A DNA stretch of 64,000 nucleotides. It comes from Thiohalobacter thiocyanaticus (lineage in GTDB: Bacteria; Pseudomonadota; Gammaproteobacteria; Thiohalobacterales; Thiohalobacteraceae). The stretch lies in the NCBI RefSeq assembly GCF_003932505.1, contig NZ_QZMU01000001.1, positions 1,240,001 to 1,304,000 of the forward strand. Direction: 5' to 3'. The position numbers and the translations under genes were made by a program. The notes under the pieces are model-generated. The model did no database searches. It was given only the letters and a program-made list of their open reading frames with translations, and was not told the DNA's origin. Within the stretch, counting starts at the first letter, position 1. Each line of letters starts with the position of its first letter. This document shows, in pieces, positions 45,945 through 56,377 of this stretch.

Positions 45945-47827
45945 ACCCGCATCCTGTTCACACAAAAACACCCCGCCGGCTCACTACCGGCGGGACGCTC
46001 GCAGCAGTCACCGCTGCCGGCTATTTGTTTACCTTTGCCGTTCCCGCCTCCATTACCACCGTCATCACCACCCGATGCCACCTCGACAGTCACGCTGTCC
46101 GTGCTGGAATTGGCACTGCTGTCAATGGCCGTCGCCTGTATCGTGTGCAGACCCTGGCCTGCCTTGCGGGTGTTCCAGTTGCATTTGAGCGGCGAGGTAT
46201 TGCTCATACAGGCAACACTGCCGTCGATGGCAATGCTGATCCGGCTGAGCGCCTTGTTGTCGGATGCCCGCACCTGGATCTTCACCATCCCACTGACCCG
46301 GCTGCCGTCTGCCGGCTCCAGTATCTCGACCACGGGATTCATGCTGTCACCCGGGTCACCCGTTGCCGAATTATTGCTGACATCGACTTCGATCCCGTGC
46401 TTGCCGATATTGCCGGCCATGTCGTGCGCACGCGCCACAAGTGTGGCCGCACCGTCGCTGACCGTGGTGCTGTCCCAGCTGAAACCATACGGTGCTGTGC
46501 TGTCCGTCCCGACCACCGCCCCGTTGACGAGCAACTCGACCCGGTCGACACCGCCGTCATCACTGGCGTCGATATCAACCGCCACCTGCCCGGAGACCAT
46601 GGAACCGTCTGCCGGGGAGGCAAACACGACACTCGGCGGGGTGGAATCGTCCACGACCCCGTCCATGGCTGCCTGAACCGCCGCCGCTGCATCGACCCGG
46701 CCATGGCCGTAGAAAACATCATAGCCGGCCTCACCCAGGTCGACCGCGCTGGCCTTCAGCGCGGATTCCAACCCACCAGGGTTCAGTCCCGGATTGGCGG
46801 TTTTCATCAGGGCCAGGATGCCGGCGGTCAGGGGGCTGGAAAAGGAGGTTCCCGACACCTTCGCGTAGCCGCCATCGTGGCTGGTGGAATAGATGCCCGC
46901 TCCCGGAGCAGCAACATCCACATAAGCACCGTAACTGGACCAGCTCGTGATACTGTCCGAGACATTGGTCGCCGAGACACTGATGATGTAAGGACTGTCT
47001 TCGTAGTTCTGCTCGGCACCACTGTTGCCGGCCGCCGCCACCACGAGGCCACCGCGATCACGCATGTATTTGGCTGCATTATTGATCGTCGAACTGGAAC
47101 TGACGTTGTAACTTATATTTGCTATGTCCGCACCCTGATCGGCGGCCCAGATCAGGCCATTGGCGATATCGCTGAGATAGGCGGCACCGTCACCGGAGTT
47201 CGTCACCCGTACCGGCAGGATCATTGCGTTCCAGGCTACCGAGGTCACACCCGTGGCGTTGTTGCTCAGTGCGCCGATAACGCCCGCCACCCTGGTTCCG
47301 TGGCCGTTGACATCCGAGTAATCGCCACTGCTGTCGGCACTGTTCCAGCCGCTCAGGACCTTTCCTTTCAGATCCTCGTGAGCGGCATTGATGCCGGTGT
47401 CCAGCACCGCAACGCTCATGCCATTGCCGAAGCTGTGATCCCATGCCAGGGGAGCGCCAACGGCATCCAGATGCCAGGCATCGGAATAGTAGGTGTCATC
47501 GGCCACTGTCGTGGCCAGTTCCAGTGGCCGGTCGACCTCGACGAACTGGATGTGGGGATTGTGCGTCAGCGCCGTTTTGACGCGTTCGAGCGCATGCTCA
47601 GGGACCCGGGCCACGGCCACACCGATGCCGTTCAAGACTCGCTCCACATCGGCCGACTGCGCCCTGAGCAGCCGATGCAGGGTGGCGGGTGGCGTCCCGA
47701 TCCGGGGCTGCACCAGCAGCCGCTCGAAGCCCGGTTCCGGCGCAGCGGCCTGGGCGGTGTGGGAGAGGACAATAAAAAGCGACCCGGAGAGGATCGCGCG
47801 GATGGAATGACTCAGAAGGGGTTTCAT
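45845..47827 (-). CDS. S8 subtilisin-like protease with Ig-like domains; C-terminus probably frameshifted
   Basis: 660 residues as read. Signal peptide (AILSGSLFIVLSHTAQAA), then a propeptide (residues 30-110) and peptidase S8 with Asp143 (AVLDTGINAAHEDL), His177 (NGHGTRVAGV), Asn268 (AAGNSG) and Ser328 (SGTSFSSPL). Two Ig-like domains follow (residues about 435-525 and 530-615), then a Gly-rich stretch (GGDDGGNGGGNGKGK). The frame then runs through its own terminator hairpin (45962-45994) and 100 bp into the convergent DUF2202 gene. A TAG lies in another frame at 46021-46023, right after the Gly-rich stretch. The original end was therefore probably there, and the last 58 residues (from IAGSGDCCERPAG) look artefactual. 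Confidence 0.88.
   Translation of the reverse strand: MKPLLSHSIRAILSGSLFIVLSHTAQAAAPEPGFERLLVQPRIGTPPATLHRLLRAQSADVERVLNGIGVAVARVPEHALERVKTALTHNPHIQFVEVDRPLELATTVADDTYYSDAWHLDAVGAPLAWDHSFGNGMSVAVLDTGINAAHEDLKGKVLSGWNSADSSGDYSDVNGHGTRVAGVIGALSNNATGVTSVAWNAMILPVRVTNSGDGAAYLSDIANGLIWAADQGADIANISYNVSSSSTINNAAKYMRDRGGLVVAAAGNSGAEQNYEDSPYIISVSATNVSDSITSWSSYGAYVDVAAPGAGIYSTSHDGGYAKVSGTSFSSPLTAGILALMKTANPGLNPGGLESALKASAVDLGEAGYDVFYGHGRVDAAAAVQAAMDGVVDDSTPPSVVFASPADGSMVSGQVAVDIDASDDGGVDRVELLVNGAVVGTDSTAPYGFSWDSTTVSDGAATLVARAHDMAGNIGKHGIEVDVSNNSATGDPGDSMNPVVEILEPADGSRVSGMVKIQVRASDNKALSRISIAIDGSVACMSNTSPLKCNWNTRKAGQGLHTIQATAIDSSANSSTDSVTVEVASGGDDGGNGGGNGKGKQIAGSGDCCERPAGSEPAGCFCVNRMRVYPAARFRPLPPQRSIGDATMASTSSWVRCWAS
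45962..45994 (-). terminator. Intrinsic terminator of the subtilase gene
   Basis: CCCGCCGG (45972-45979) pairs with CCGGCGGG (45987-45994) around a 7-nt loop. On the minus strand the hairpin is followed by GGTGTTTTTGTG. It lies inside the extended protease frame, which supports a stop upstream of it at 46021. Confidence 0.85.
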
Positions 47828-48264
47828 TATGCAGAAGGGCTCCGTAGCGTGTGTTGCATTGCAGTAACGAGGGCATCGACCGCGCCGGCAATTACTGAGT
47901 GAAACTGTTCGCAAAACAGCAATGCAAACAGGGAGCCAATTCTGCAAATTGCGAAGTAATTACGGTGTCAACTTCTCCTGGCTTTGTATTGTTTTTTCAA
48001 ACCGCTGAAATCCCGCGCAATCCCGTTACACGCAGACACCTGCCTTCAGACGGCTCCGCGCCACTGTCGCCCACAGGAGACAACGCAGCCCCTCCGGAGC
48101 TGACACATCAGAGCCGGATTCCTGGCGGTGGCCTGAAACACGTCAGGAAGAATTCAACCCTGCATGCTGCATGCGCTTGACCCGACCGGCACCGGAGAAC
48201 CGCTGACACCGGGTACTCGGCGACTATACTTCCTGTAACGGGCACAACCCGGAGGAGAGCCGCC
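47828..48264. other. Intergenic stretch between subtilase and the DsrC/TusE-like remnant
   Basis: 437 bp between divergent genes, with no supported ORF. It should contain the subtilase promoter on the minus strand. An AT-rich patch at about 47950-48000 (GGCTTTGTATTGTTTTTTCA) is the least GC-rich part and could hold promoter elements, but no consensus pair stands out. Confidence 0.5.
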
Positions 48265-48590
48265 ATGGAACAAACACTGTCACAGCACCAGTTCGACGAA
48301 TACGGACTGCTCATGCATCCGGAGGACTGGTCGCGCGAGCTCGCCGCCGAGCTGGCACAGGAAGAGTCCTCCCGCAGCTCACGACCCGTGCATTGGCCTT
48401 CATCATCCTTGCTCGCCTATTATGAGAAGTCCAGGTGCCGCGCCCGGCGGCCCTGATCTGCCACGCCCTGGATCGGATGAGTGGGTGCTGCCACGATCTG
48501 TTCCACAACTGTCCTGGCCGCCTGGCGCATTCGCCGGCTGCCCAGACCCTGCGAGGGAGGCCAAGTTCCTAATGTCGGCCGGAGAGTTAC
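48265..48590 (+). pseudogene. Decayed DsrC/TusE-like sulfur-relay gene
   Basis: It opens as a good gene with GGAGGAGA upstream and MEQTLSQHQFDEYGLLMHPE, then DWSRELAAELAQEE, the N-terminal pattern of the DsrC/TusE family. Then frames change: VHWPSSSLLAYYEKS corresponds to the conserved HW-x-V-I-x-x-L-x-x-YY, RPAALICHALDRM to P-x-x-R-x-L, and GCCHDLFHNCPGRLAH plus AGCPDPA to the family's L-F-P-x-G-P ... A-G-L-P-K-P end. The reading frame breaks at least once and stops early at 48456, so no full product forms. DsrC carries sulfur in sulfide/sulfur oxidation; TusE in tRNA thiolation. Which one it was cannot be told. Confidence 0.65.
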
Positions 48591-48732
48591 CCAATGAGAA
48601 CACCAGGGCCGGCAGAGCCGCTTCCCGAAAACCGGTTGATCCCGCTGGCGCGCTGTTGTCTACGCCCTTGGCGTGCTAACTTCGCCGGCACGGGCCGCTC
48701 CGGCCCGGCCGGTACGAGGGGAAGCCTGCCCG

Positions 48733-49530
48733 ATGTGGATGCAAACAACCTGCAATCTCGAATTTCAGCTGGATGACCCCACGCCTCTGATCCTCATGCT
48801 GCGCGCCCGCAGCAGTGCCCGGCAATGGATCGCGCGCGAAAGCTACACCCTGGCGCCCAACGTGCCGGTGCAGGAGTACACGGACATCTTCGGTAATCTT
48901 TGCCAGCGTCTGATCGCGCCGGCCGGAGAATTCCATGTGCGCACCTCGGCCGACGTGATCACCCGGGACAGCACGGAACAGGCCCCTGGCGGCGGCTTCG
49001 TCGAGATCCCGGACCTGCCGGACACGACCCTGATGTACCTGCTACCCAGTCGTTACTGCGAATCCGACCGCTTCGGCAACATGGCACGGGAGATCGTCGA
49101 AGGCCTGCCGCTGGGTTACGATCAGGTGGCCCGCATCACCGACTGGATCCGCAGCAACATCCGTTACGCACCGGGTACCAGCGCATTTCCGATCTCCGCG
49201 GTGGAAGTGAATCTTCAGGGCGAGGGGGTATGCCGCGACCTGTCCCATCTGGGCGTGGCCCTGTGCCGGGCCCTGAGCATCCCGGCCCGGCTGGTGGTCG
49301 GCTATCTGCACGGGCTCGAGCCGATGGACATGCACAGCTGGTTCGAGGCCTATGTGGCCGATCACTGGTACACATTCGACCCCAGCACAAACACCCCTCA
49401 CGGAGGGCGCCTGGCCGTGGCCTATGGGCGGGATGCCGCCGACGTGGCCATCTATACCCAGTTCGGCCCGCCGGCCAGGTTCAGTGACATGGAGGTCCGG
49501 GTGGAGCTGCTGGACGCCCCCCCGGGTTGA
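48733..49530 (+). CDS. Transglutaminase-like protein
   Basis: 265-residue transglutaminase-superfamily protein with a catalytic triad: Cys in EGVCRDLSHLGVALCRAL, His in DMHSWFEAYV and Asp in WYTFDPSTNTPHG. The N-terminal region (about 1-115, ESYTLAPNVPVQEYTDIFGN) is the beta-barrel typical of bacterial transglutaminase/DUF family members that act as proteases or amidases rather than cross-linkers. No signal peptide, so cytosolic. GAGGGG lies upstream of ATG 48733. It is the last clearly intact gene before the 10-kb degenerate region. Confidence 0.88.
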   Translation: MWMQTTCNLEFQLDDPTPLILMLRARSSARQWIARESYTLAPNVPVQEYTDIFGNLCQRLIAPAGEFHVRTSADVITRDSTEQAPGGGFVEIPDLPDTTLMYLLPSRYCESDRFGNMAREIVEGLPLGYDQVARITDWIRSNIRYAPGTSAFPISAVEVNLQGEGVCRDLSHLGVALCRALSIPARLVVGYLHGLEPMDMHSWFEAYVADHWYTFDPSTNTPHGGRLAVAYGRDAADVAIYTQFGPPARFSDMEVRVELLDAPPG

Positions 49531-51799
49531 GACCAGGCCCGGGGCCGGCTAATTCGGACTGCGCAAGCAGTTGTAAGCCGATCTCGTAGGGCATCGCGGC
49601 AAAGTACTCAGCAGACGGCTGAACTTCGTCCTTGAAGCCGCAGCGGCTGGGAACATTCAGGCGGCCTCGAGAGGATCCCAGAAAGTTCAGGATCGCGAGA
49701 ATGCTCCTCCTATCTTGCTGGGACCGGTTCACGCTTGGCCTCCTCGTAGACGAAACCGGAGGACTGGGAGAACAGGGCCACCGTGGAAGTTCCGGTAGGT
49801 CTCCTTGTGACCGAATTCGCAATCTCACCGAGCGCAAAGCTCACAGATTCGACGTGTAGTCGGGTGTGTGAGCTTGAACCCAAGTGGAGAGACATCACGG
49901 TGAAAGGCCCAGATAGTGAGTGCATACAAAACGCGTTCCGTCACCTGATTGAGATTTGTGGTAATACGATGAACTAACAGCCGGGGTAACGGCGTCAAAC
50001 CACATCCGCCGGGGGTATTTGCGCGTCTGCGCCTGTGCTGACTGCGCAGCAAACCCACAAAGCACGGCCACCGTCAGACTAGCACGCAAGACGGGACACG
50101 CGGAGGGGATCCAGCGCATTAGCCTGCCCACCCGCTGCTTCATGGTTTGTTGCATGCAAATATGCCATATAAAACTTCGATAGGCCTCACTAGGCGGCGC
50201 ATATCGCGTCAATAGCCATAACATTCGGTTTGATCTGAGTACCCACTCTTGCCATACAGCGGTCACCCATTGACCCAGGATCACGGCCCGGTCTACGCGG
50301 CAATGCACAGATTGAAACGCTGCGCCGTCCCCCTCGCTCAACCCGCCCTTGGCCCTCCGCAGCTCGAAGCGTACGCTGGGCGCGAACAGCTACGGGATGA
50401 CTGGGTCGTTCGCATCGAGCATCTAAACACCCGCGGCCCATCCCCGCCCCTGTGGCGGGCCTGGGGGGCAGGCGCAGTACCCTCCGCCAGGGCGCCGAGG
50501 CGGTTGATCGCCCGGGTATCTCGGCTGTAATGCCGAGCATCCCGATCACTCGATCCGCCTTGCGCAGAGAAGCTGCATTCCGCCGGGCCCGGCTGGGTAC
50601 TGGGTCTTACCCGGGCAGCACATCCTGAAATTTCCCGATAGGCGGCTCGAAAATGCTCGCTTGTCCGGCCCTGGGCCCGGTCAGTCTAACGTGTTCTGCA
50701 GCCTGAACGAAGGACACGCTCATGAAGGATGAAACCCTGGAACCTTCCACACGCCGCACAGTTCGCCTCGGCCCCCGGCAGGGCACGGCTAAGGCGGCAG
50801 CCACCGAGGCCATCGCCGCGGCGCGGAACTCATAGCCCAAGGTCGGGGTTACCGCCTTGATGCGCGCGGCGAAACGCCCGCGCCGCCATGTCCAGGCTTC
50901 GGCAAGATGGCAATTACCACCGGAAACAGCGTGATCCGGGCGATTATTGCAGGGACTGACGCTGGTGGCGGCCGTGTCGAGCCTGGTTGTTTAGAGCAGC
51001 CGCCAGCCGTCCTGTTACGGCAGTGTGTTCTTGGCAGCACCAGGGCGCATCCGCGCCGCCCTCCGGGGAACAAATATGCTCCTCGACCAGATGCACAGCC
51101 CAGCGCGCCCTGTTTCACGCCCGTTGAGCAGCACGACACGCAGGAATGGGCGGACGGCCACGTGAGGATACCGGACCAGCTCGCCAGCACGGCCTCACGG
51201 CCGATCACGTGCGGGTGCGCCCGGGGGGGGAGGATTTGCATCCACGCCTCCGTGGCCCAAGACGTCGGCCATGGCCACGGAGGTCACAGTAGCAACTGCC
51301 TGATAGAACGCCTGTTACGCCGACTCGGGTGGACAGTCTTGCAGCCCGGTCTTTCCCATGCACTAATTGTAGTCTGGATGCAAGCAGTGGCCGTCATCAA
51401 TCCCGGAACGCGACGCACCACTAAATCCCCTAGGAGCAGTTGACGCGACGACTCCAATCCGAGGAACAAGGACTGATATCGGCCGTCAGCCCGGCCGGGT
51501 AGATCACGGGCTCCAGATAGTGCTCGACCAAGCCATGATAGACCGTCCCGCCAGCCAGAGCAGAGCACGCAATTGATATTCTCCAGCGGCGTGGCGACAG
51601 ATCCAGCCGAAGAGAAACGAAAACTCGATCAGCGCGCCCCAGACCGCCGCCCGTTTATGTGCAGGTACCTGGACCCACGGCATCTGAAAAACAGCAGCGC
51701 TTCCCAGGCACCACGACGCAATGAACACCAGGGCAGCACGAGCACGGCTCGGCGAAAACAGGCATCGACCATTGACTGTCCCCCGGAACGTCGGTCGCG
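49531..51799. other. Degenerate, essentially gene-free DNA (part 1)
   Basis: No supported intact gene. All open frames are short, lack homology I can recognise and have poor start sites. Possible debris includes a minus-strand signal-peptide-like fragment at 49895-50143 (LRASLTVAVLCGFAAQSAQA), a hydrophobic minus-strand stretch at about 51510-51800 (AVWGALIEFSFLFGWICRHA) and a 37-codon plus frame at 50722-50835 with GAAGGA before its ATG. GC content is like the neighbours, so decay rather than AT-rich foreign DNA is the better explanation. Confidence 0.6.
49895..50143 (-). pseudogene. Possible remnant of a secreted protein
   Basis: 82 codons starting MKQRVGRLMRWIPSACPVLR, with a plausible signal peptide LRASLTVAVLCGFAAQSAQA, then TRKYPRRMWFDAVTPAVSSS. 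No family recognised. Too short to be a normal secreted protein and embedded in degenerate DNA, so it may be the surviving 5' end of a lost gene. Confidence 0.3.
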
Positions 51800-54050
51800 A
51801 CGCCTCTAGCGAATTACACCCAGATAGCCTATGCCTCATCGGCCGGGCAGACGGTCTGTTGAACAGTAGCCCTGCATCAGGCTGCCGCCGAAGCCCGCTC
51901 AGGAAGGGCGCGCTGCTCCTCCGTCTCACGCATTCGGCGATAAGCCGCAGCAGGCCGCCAAACCTGCCCCATGGCGGACGATGGCGCGGGCGATGGCGGT
52001 ATTATCCGGATCGCCCGGGATATCCCGCACGAGTCACGCTCTCTCTTTCAGGTCGTGAATGGAAACTTGCTCAGATAATCAACGAGGAGGAATAGGTCCG
52101 GTGCCCGAAATCATTCCAGCGCGATGCTGAATCACGCCGGTTAGCTGCTGCAGGGTATATGCGCTGTCGAGCAACGTCCTGCATCCGACCTCGGTGATCT
52201 CCAGTTCTATGGCTTGGGCGGCAGCCATGCTCGTCCAGCAGCCGTTCGAGCTAATCTGCAGCCCGCTGAGCTCGAACTGATGACTCGACAGAATTGACGG
52301 CCATGGTTCAGCCCGCTCCACCCCTGCCGGCCCGGCCAGCGGCGGCTTGACGGAGCGCGGCTGCAACACCCATTCACCGACCTCGACCGATCATCCCGGT
52401 CTCCTCCAGGAGCCGATGAAATCGGCCGGGTACACCATCACCGCTGCGGATGCTGCCGCGGCTCAGCGCCTCGACACCGCAGGGGCCGGCCGGCCGCTGG
52501 CGATATCACTGCGGCTGGTAGCTTTAGAACAACACGAATTCACCCTGGTAATGGCCTGCTGAGTTCGTTTCTCAGTAACAGAAGTTTTCGGCATGCGCCG
52601 GCACGATTTCTCGGCGTAAGAATCATAGTATTGCCGCCCACTTCCTTGGCCACGGTAAATCGCGGCATTCGGGGTGGGCAGGAGACGTGGGCGGCATCCT
52701 CGCCATCATAGGGAAAAAGGAGATCCAAGAACAGCGGCCAACGTTTGAGTACTGTCCGCGATCCATGAAGGGCTGATTGAGCGCTTCCCTAACGCGTTAC
52801 GCAAGGCTGCTTGACCCCTCGGACACATTATCAACGTCGTCACGCCACGACTGGACGAACTCGTCACCTCGAAACCGGGGATGCTGTCATGGGTTGCGAA
52901 GATGCATGAGCAGCGGCTGCCGAGATGACGCAGCAGCTGGTTCCACTGCCACTTCGTGCCCGGTGTCGTTGACGGAAATTGAGCGGTTCGATGTCGCAGG
53001 AACATCACGGTGAGCGCCGGTTCCGCGCCCGCGCCGTGGCCAGATGGACGTTCCGAGCCGCTCGAGCAGCAGGGTTACGATTGAGGCCCAGCTCGGTTCA
53101 GGGGTTCATGATGGGGCCAGCGAAGCGCGCTTTCTCGACCTTCATGCGCTTCGCTTATATCGCGCACGGTGGAGACGAAATGGCGTTCTCCTGCCCGCTC
53201 TCGTCACGAAGCGGCGCAAGGACTTTGTTCCATAGAACAGCGAACCGTCCTGCGCTTGTTGACCAGCACATCCGAAAACACGCTTCCCTGAAGAATCTGC
53301 GACCACATCGCCCGGTAGAAGGCACTCCCCTGTTTACCGGATTTCAGCAGCTGAGGCGTCTCACCCACTGCCTCCTCACGGCTGTAACCGGTGATCTGCT
53401 CGAAGGCCGGATTAACGTATTCGATCACGCCGCCGCTTGTCAGTGATCATCACCATTCGGCGGTCTGCTCAGCGCACTGGCGCCTTGCCTCATCTCCGCC
53501 TCGGCCAGCCTGCGCTCGGGTCACTCCATCGGGCTCGTGGACAGCAGTAGGCATCTGATTGTTTCAGCGATCCGTTGCCACCCGATATCAGCCAGTTCCA
53601 GGTCCCTGCCGAACGGGTGGCATCTCGCGTCACCCCCTGAAGCTTGTCAATGCTGAAGTCATTGATATCCGGCTGCGTTGCTCGGGTCCGGCCAGATACC
53701 CAGTTCGACCCACTCTGCCGACCAGCTCTTCACGGGGGCATAACCGCCAGACATGACAGAAGGGCCTCGTTGACATCGTAGCAGACCCCGTCGATGGATC
53801 CGGGTGATCGATACCATTGGCCGGGGAGGGGCGAGAAAAAGACCGCCGCAGATTTGCCCGGAGGTCTCGATTTCCCGCAGTGTGCCTGAGTATGAGCGAT
53901 TGCCGCGGCCCACTTCGCGTATGGCCACGAATACGCGAAACAGCAGCAGCACCACGTCAACAAGTTGCTGGAAATCTCCGCAATCCAGACGGGATAGGAA
54001 AACCGCAGTCGCGGAGAATGGTCAGCGTCAGCGCCAGCACTCGCGGAAAC
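51800..54050 (-). pseudogene. Decayed PAS-PAS-GGDEF-EAL signalling gene
   Basis: Pieces of one multidomain c-di-GMP protein appear in correct order on the minus strand, in shifting frames with many stops. From about 53900: a first PAS (APPRPMVSITRI, DGVCYDVNEALL, ELGIWPDP). At 53204-53428: a second PAS (EVNPAFEQITGYSREEAVGE followed by AFYRAMWSQIL). At 52850-52880: a worn GGDEF motif (RFRGDEFV), with YRVREALNQPF after it and PNAAIYRGQGSG near 52650. At 52080-52400: EAL parts (GEWVLQ, AIELEITE). At 51975-52035: DIPGDPDNTAIARAIVRH, and near 51850 GGSLMQGY. Such an ordered set cannot be chance. The gene is dead by multiple frameshifts. Confidence 0.85.
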
Positions 54051-56254
54051 CAGACGGTCCTGGACTGCTGTCGACTGATCCGGACCAGCGCCTGGACCTC
54101 CCCATCCCGGTGTTGTCGACAATCCACGCCGCGTTATAGATCAGAGCGAAGCAGCAACCAGAAATGTCAGTTAATGTCCCGCGCATAGGCATGATCGAGC
54201 AGGTGTTGTAGGATTTAGGGGGAATAGGGGTATTGACCACCGGCGTGGGTGGCAATGGCCCCCCCAGCGCTGAGGATCCCATGTTGCGACGCATCACACC
54301 CTCCGCCGGGCCACAGCACGGCCAGCGCCTAGGCTAGCCGGGCATGTAGATGACCGGGATGGCGAGGCGCGGGGTGGCCCAGAATGGTGGTTTCTGGTCC
54401 GAACAGGCTGCGGATGGGTTCGGCGAAAACGCCAGATGGATGATCAGAACACTGAGACAGAAGATCCCGAGTGACCCACTCGAGCAGGCCGATGTTCATC
54501 TGACACTGGCCGCAATTATAGAACAGCAGTCCCGCGCCATCCGAACGCGCAGCGAGAAAGCCTGACCATCCGCCCAGTTAGGGGAAGGGGGGTTAATATT
54601 GCCCCCCAAGGCCAGCTCCTGATAATCACCAGCTCAGCATCCCGCCGAACGGTCAGGCGGCCAGCCCCCGAAGAAACCCCAGGCCCGGCGCATGTCTCCT
54701 TTGTCCTGGCCATGGTGAAAGGCATTTCAGCCCGTAGAGTGCGGGCGATGGTTCCAGCAAGCTGTTCACCCACCATGGGTCAGCACCTGGTTCATCGGCA
54801 GGCAGGTAATTGCCGATGGCAAATTCGCCAAGCAGCGAACTGCGCTCACCGCGAGCCCAAAAAGCCGGATTGCCGGCCACCACAGCCCCCATCCACCCGG
54901 CCTAACGCGAGAAAACCCGTGCTAGCCACCCGCTCCGACGCGTCCCAGGCGAGAAAAACTCACTGCGCTTGGCCTTGGCAGTACATCTCATTGCAATGAC
55001 GGCTTTGTTTGCCCTCTGCGAACACGGGATTCTTGCATGTGGATATATCCCGCATTTATATTTGTACTTCTTATTATGGAATGTTATTCTTCGACTCAGT
55101 TACAGTTCTCCCCACCGGTCCAGCGGTTTCACCGCACATTGAAGCCCCGTCGTTATTCATGTGCAGGGCCGATTCAGAATGGGATCTGTTTCGCTGCAGC
55201 GCCTTGTTACTGCTTGCCTATTCTCGCAGTTGCCCAATCATTTTCAGGGAGGTCCGACCCGACGATCCGTACCCTTCTGACCGCATACTGCTGGGCGTGT
55301 CTCTGCCCCGCGGCGGCGGATTGGCCCCGGACCGGAACCGCCCGAGTCCGGACAACAACCGGGAAGGCGTCAGGCTTCCTTGGCGAATCAGTCCGTCACG
55401 GGTGGGATGGCAACCCGGGCGCGGGCGTCGGCCACGCCGTCGATGTCAACCCGCGAGAGACGCGCAGGGGAACAGACCCGGGAAGATTCGCGGCAGACTC
55501 GCCGACTGGACCCGCGAGAAATCCGGCCCGGCATGGGACGCCGCCCGGGAAGGCGGAGCGGCCACATCCGAATGGGTATAAAGGAAAAGACCGGCCGCGC
55601 GGACGAGACGGCCGGAAACCGGGAAAGGAAGCCTCTAGGACCTGCTTCAATCCGCCCCGCTTCGGATATCTGAGACCCGAAGCGGAACCCCGCAGACCGT
55701 CATGTGAAAAGACCGGGCGCCCCATTCCTCCAGGAGCGGAACGGGCCCGTCACTGGACACCGGAAACCTCTACTCGTGCAGCAGAATCAGCCGGTTGGAG
55801 ATTGCCGCGTCACTTCGTTCCTCGCAATGACGATCAGGTCAAGTTCCCCTGATATTACGAATCAGCAATCGACGCCCGGATTCCTTACGACCTCGGCTGA
55901 CCATCATGCTGAAACAGGGACCGCACAGACACAGCCCGCCCTTGCGCGCCTGGTTCGAACGCCTGCCCAGGGGCAAGACGATCCTGGTCGTTTTTCCTCC
56001 TGATCTGGTTTCGCCCAGGCCGCCCCAAATGGACCGCCGCCAATCACCGCCGACGCGAGCTCTCTGCCGCATCAGAAGGTGTTCGTCACACCCGCTAAGC
56101 ATTGCCCACGCGAGGCCTGCCGGCAAGATTGGGCTTATGCCATGATCAGATTTATCTCTAATGCCAAATCCTCACTGATCATAAAGTATTTTACCCGACC
56201 AACCACGGCCATATGGGCCTGATCAATAGACATATTAAAAGCGAGGGTATAACC
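54051..56254. other. Degenerate, gene-free DNA (part 2)
   Basis: No supported gene. The segment just above 54050 may hold the lost N-terminal membrane part of the PAS-GGDEF-EAL gene (hydrophobic VVLLLFRVFVAI). A long plus frame at 55037-55852 is rejected: it is GC-rich low-complexity and runs straight through a repeat. A half copy of the GTCATTGCGAG repeat lies at 55777-55832. Confidence 0.6.
55777..55832. repeat. Half copy of the GTCATTGCGAG-family repeat
   Basis: Contains GCAGAATCAGCCGGTTGGAG, ATTGCCGCGTCACTTCGTTC and CTCGCAATGACG, matching the right half of the copies at 35031 and 61498. The left half is missing, as expected in decaying DNA. Confidence 0.85.
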
Positions 56255-56365
56255 ATGAGAGATGCAGAAGACGCCAAGTGCATGCGCGCCATGTGGATGA
56301 TTTTCGGGGGGCTGTTCGGGCTGTTTGTCGGCCTGATCCTGCTGGCGCGCATGATCACGGCCTAG
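56255..56365 (+). CDS. Small single-helix membrane protein (36 residues)
   Basis: Starts MRDAEDAKCMRAMWMIFGGL and continues with a hydrophobic helix (GLFGLFVGLILLARMI) to TAG at 56363-56365. GAGGG lies 6-10 nt before the ATG. The upstream 56150-56250 is the most AT-rich stretch nearby and could carry its promoter. A good ribosome site, coherent charge/helix layout and location in otherwise dead DNA suggest a real small gene, but no family is recognised. Confidence 0.55.
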   Translation: MRDAEDAKCMRAMWMIFGGLFGLFVGLILLARMITA

Positions 56366-56377
56366 GCTGAAAAAGCT

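Noticed and set aside
55037..55852. Plus-strand open frame of 271 codons in the degenerate region
   Set aside because: Arg/Pro/Gly-rich, no motif, and its last part is translation of the GTCATTGCGAG repeat half copy, so it is not a gene.
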